This document shows, piece by piece, positions 63,707 to 64,000 of a stretch of DNA of 64,000 bases. The notes beneath the pieces were generated by a model. It made no database searches, was not told the origin of the DNA, and saw only the letters and a program-made list of their open reading frames with translations. Source of the DNA: Proteiniphilum propionicum. GTDB taxonomy: Bacteria > Bacteroidota > Bacteroidia > Bacteroidales > Dysgonomonadaceae. The DNA lies in the NCBI RefSeq assembly GCF_022267555.1, contig NZ_CP073586.1, forward strand, positions 372,001 to 436,000, in the 5' to 3' direction. The first letter of the stretch is position 1. Each line of letters begins with the position of its first letter. A program made the position numbers and the translations under genes.

Positions 63707-64000
63707 ATGCCAAGTTGTGGAAATATTGCGGAAATATACAATAATTATGTGGATGACATGTATACTTACGCCATTTATTTAGGTTTTAAAGAATACGATA
63801 TCATCGATGCTATACAAGATGTTTTTGTCAATCTATGTGAACTAAATAGAGATATAAAAAAGATCTCAAACATAAAATTCTATTTATTTAAATCTCTTCG
63901 CAACAGGCTGATAGATTTATATAAAAAAGAGAGCTTCACAATAACCTTCAACAATTCGACTCTACTTGACACTCTTTTTACTGATACTCAAAACACACCG
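63707..64000 (+). CDS. ECF sigma factor, N-terminal part, cut by the window edge
   Basis: The first 98 codons of a third ECF sigma factor, with no stop before the window end. It begins MPSCGNIAEIYNNYVDDMYTYAIYLGFKEYD. The region 2 segment follows (IIDAIQDVFVNLCELNRDI, then IKFYLFKSLRNRLIDLYKK), the typical DNA-melting helix of Bacteroidota FecI-like factors. Region 4 lies outside. It starts 228 bases after fecR and has its own promoter-like boxes, so it probably opens another PUL to the right. Confidence 0.85.
   Translation, partial: MPSCGNIAEIYNNYVDDMYTYAIYLGFKEYDIIDAIQDVFVNLCELNRDIKKISNIKFYLFKSLRNRLIDLYKKESFTITFNNSTLLDTLFTDTQNTP

Overview
The window comes from a glycan-degrading member of the Bacteroidota, most likely order Bacteroidales and plausibly a Dysgonomonadaceae/Porphyromonadaceae-like lineage; the genus is inference. 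The evidence is three SusC/SusD pairs, three ECF sigma factors (one cut by the window edge) with two FecR anti-sigma partners, type IX secretion genes (PorE-like and DUF4835/PorD-like), an NVEALA peptide, and promoter-like TAnnTTTG boxes typical of the phylum. No rRNA, tRNA or CRISPR array was seen.

Positions 1-28741 (all minus strand) form a large polysaccharide utilization locus, PUL1. It is read from an ECF sigma factor and FecR anti-sigma factor into two successive SusC/SusD pairs, a DUF1735/DUF5627-type lipoprotein, a DUF5107-TPR protein, a GH123/DUF4091-like hydrolase with a CBM9-like end, and a beta-helix lipoprotein. Then follow a Tat-exported DegT-family aminotransferase lipoprotein, a ceramidase-like metalloprotein without the usual nucleophile motif, a GH20 hexosaminidase, a heparan-alpha-glucosaminide acetyltransferase-like membrane protein, an alkaline-phosphatase-superfamily enzyme and the start of one more exported protein. 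The enzyme set points to an amino-sugar-rich glycan. Between fecR and the first susC, a + strand hairpin with a U-run sits where cis-antisense PUL sRNAs are known in Bacteroides.

Positions 28900-47870 are mostly core genes: enolase, MarC, a family 2 glycosyltransferase, an OmpH/Skp-like protein, a small membrane protein, PepD, an endonuclease/phosphatase-family protein, TatA, TatC, YccF, RidA, RlmB, RecN, DUF4835, PorE, DUF4301 and DnaK. TatA/TatC provide the export route that the PUL1 aminotransferase needs.

Positions 47870-52800 are an accessory island. Immediately after the dnaK terminator lie the 5' part of a group II intron, an IS66 transposase fragment and the C-terminal end of a signal peptidase I gene, all truncated and abutting. 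Next come an NVEALA peptide gene with a TGA at codon 4, a six-bladed beta-propeller lipoprotein, a dispersed repeat also found near 35 kb, an insertion sequence remnant, and a complete three-gene HipB-HipS-HipT toxin-antitoxin system with an operator-like palindrome over its promoter.

Positions 52851-63478 form PUL2. A minus-strand operon (DUF5018/NAGPA-like lipoprotein, SusC, SusD, GH43 arabinanase-like lipoprotein) diverges from a plus-strand ECF sigma/FecR pair. A perfect 17-bp palindrome precedes this fecR. The window ends inside a third ECF sigma factor.
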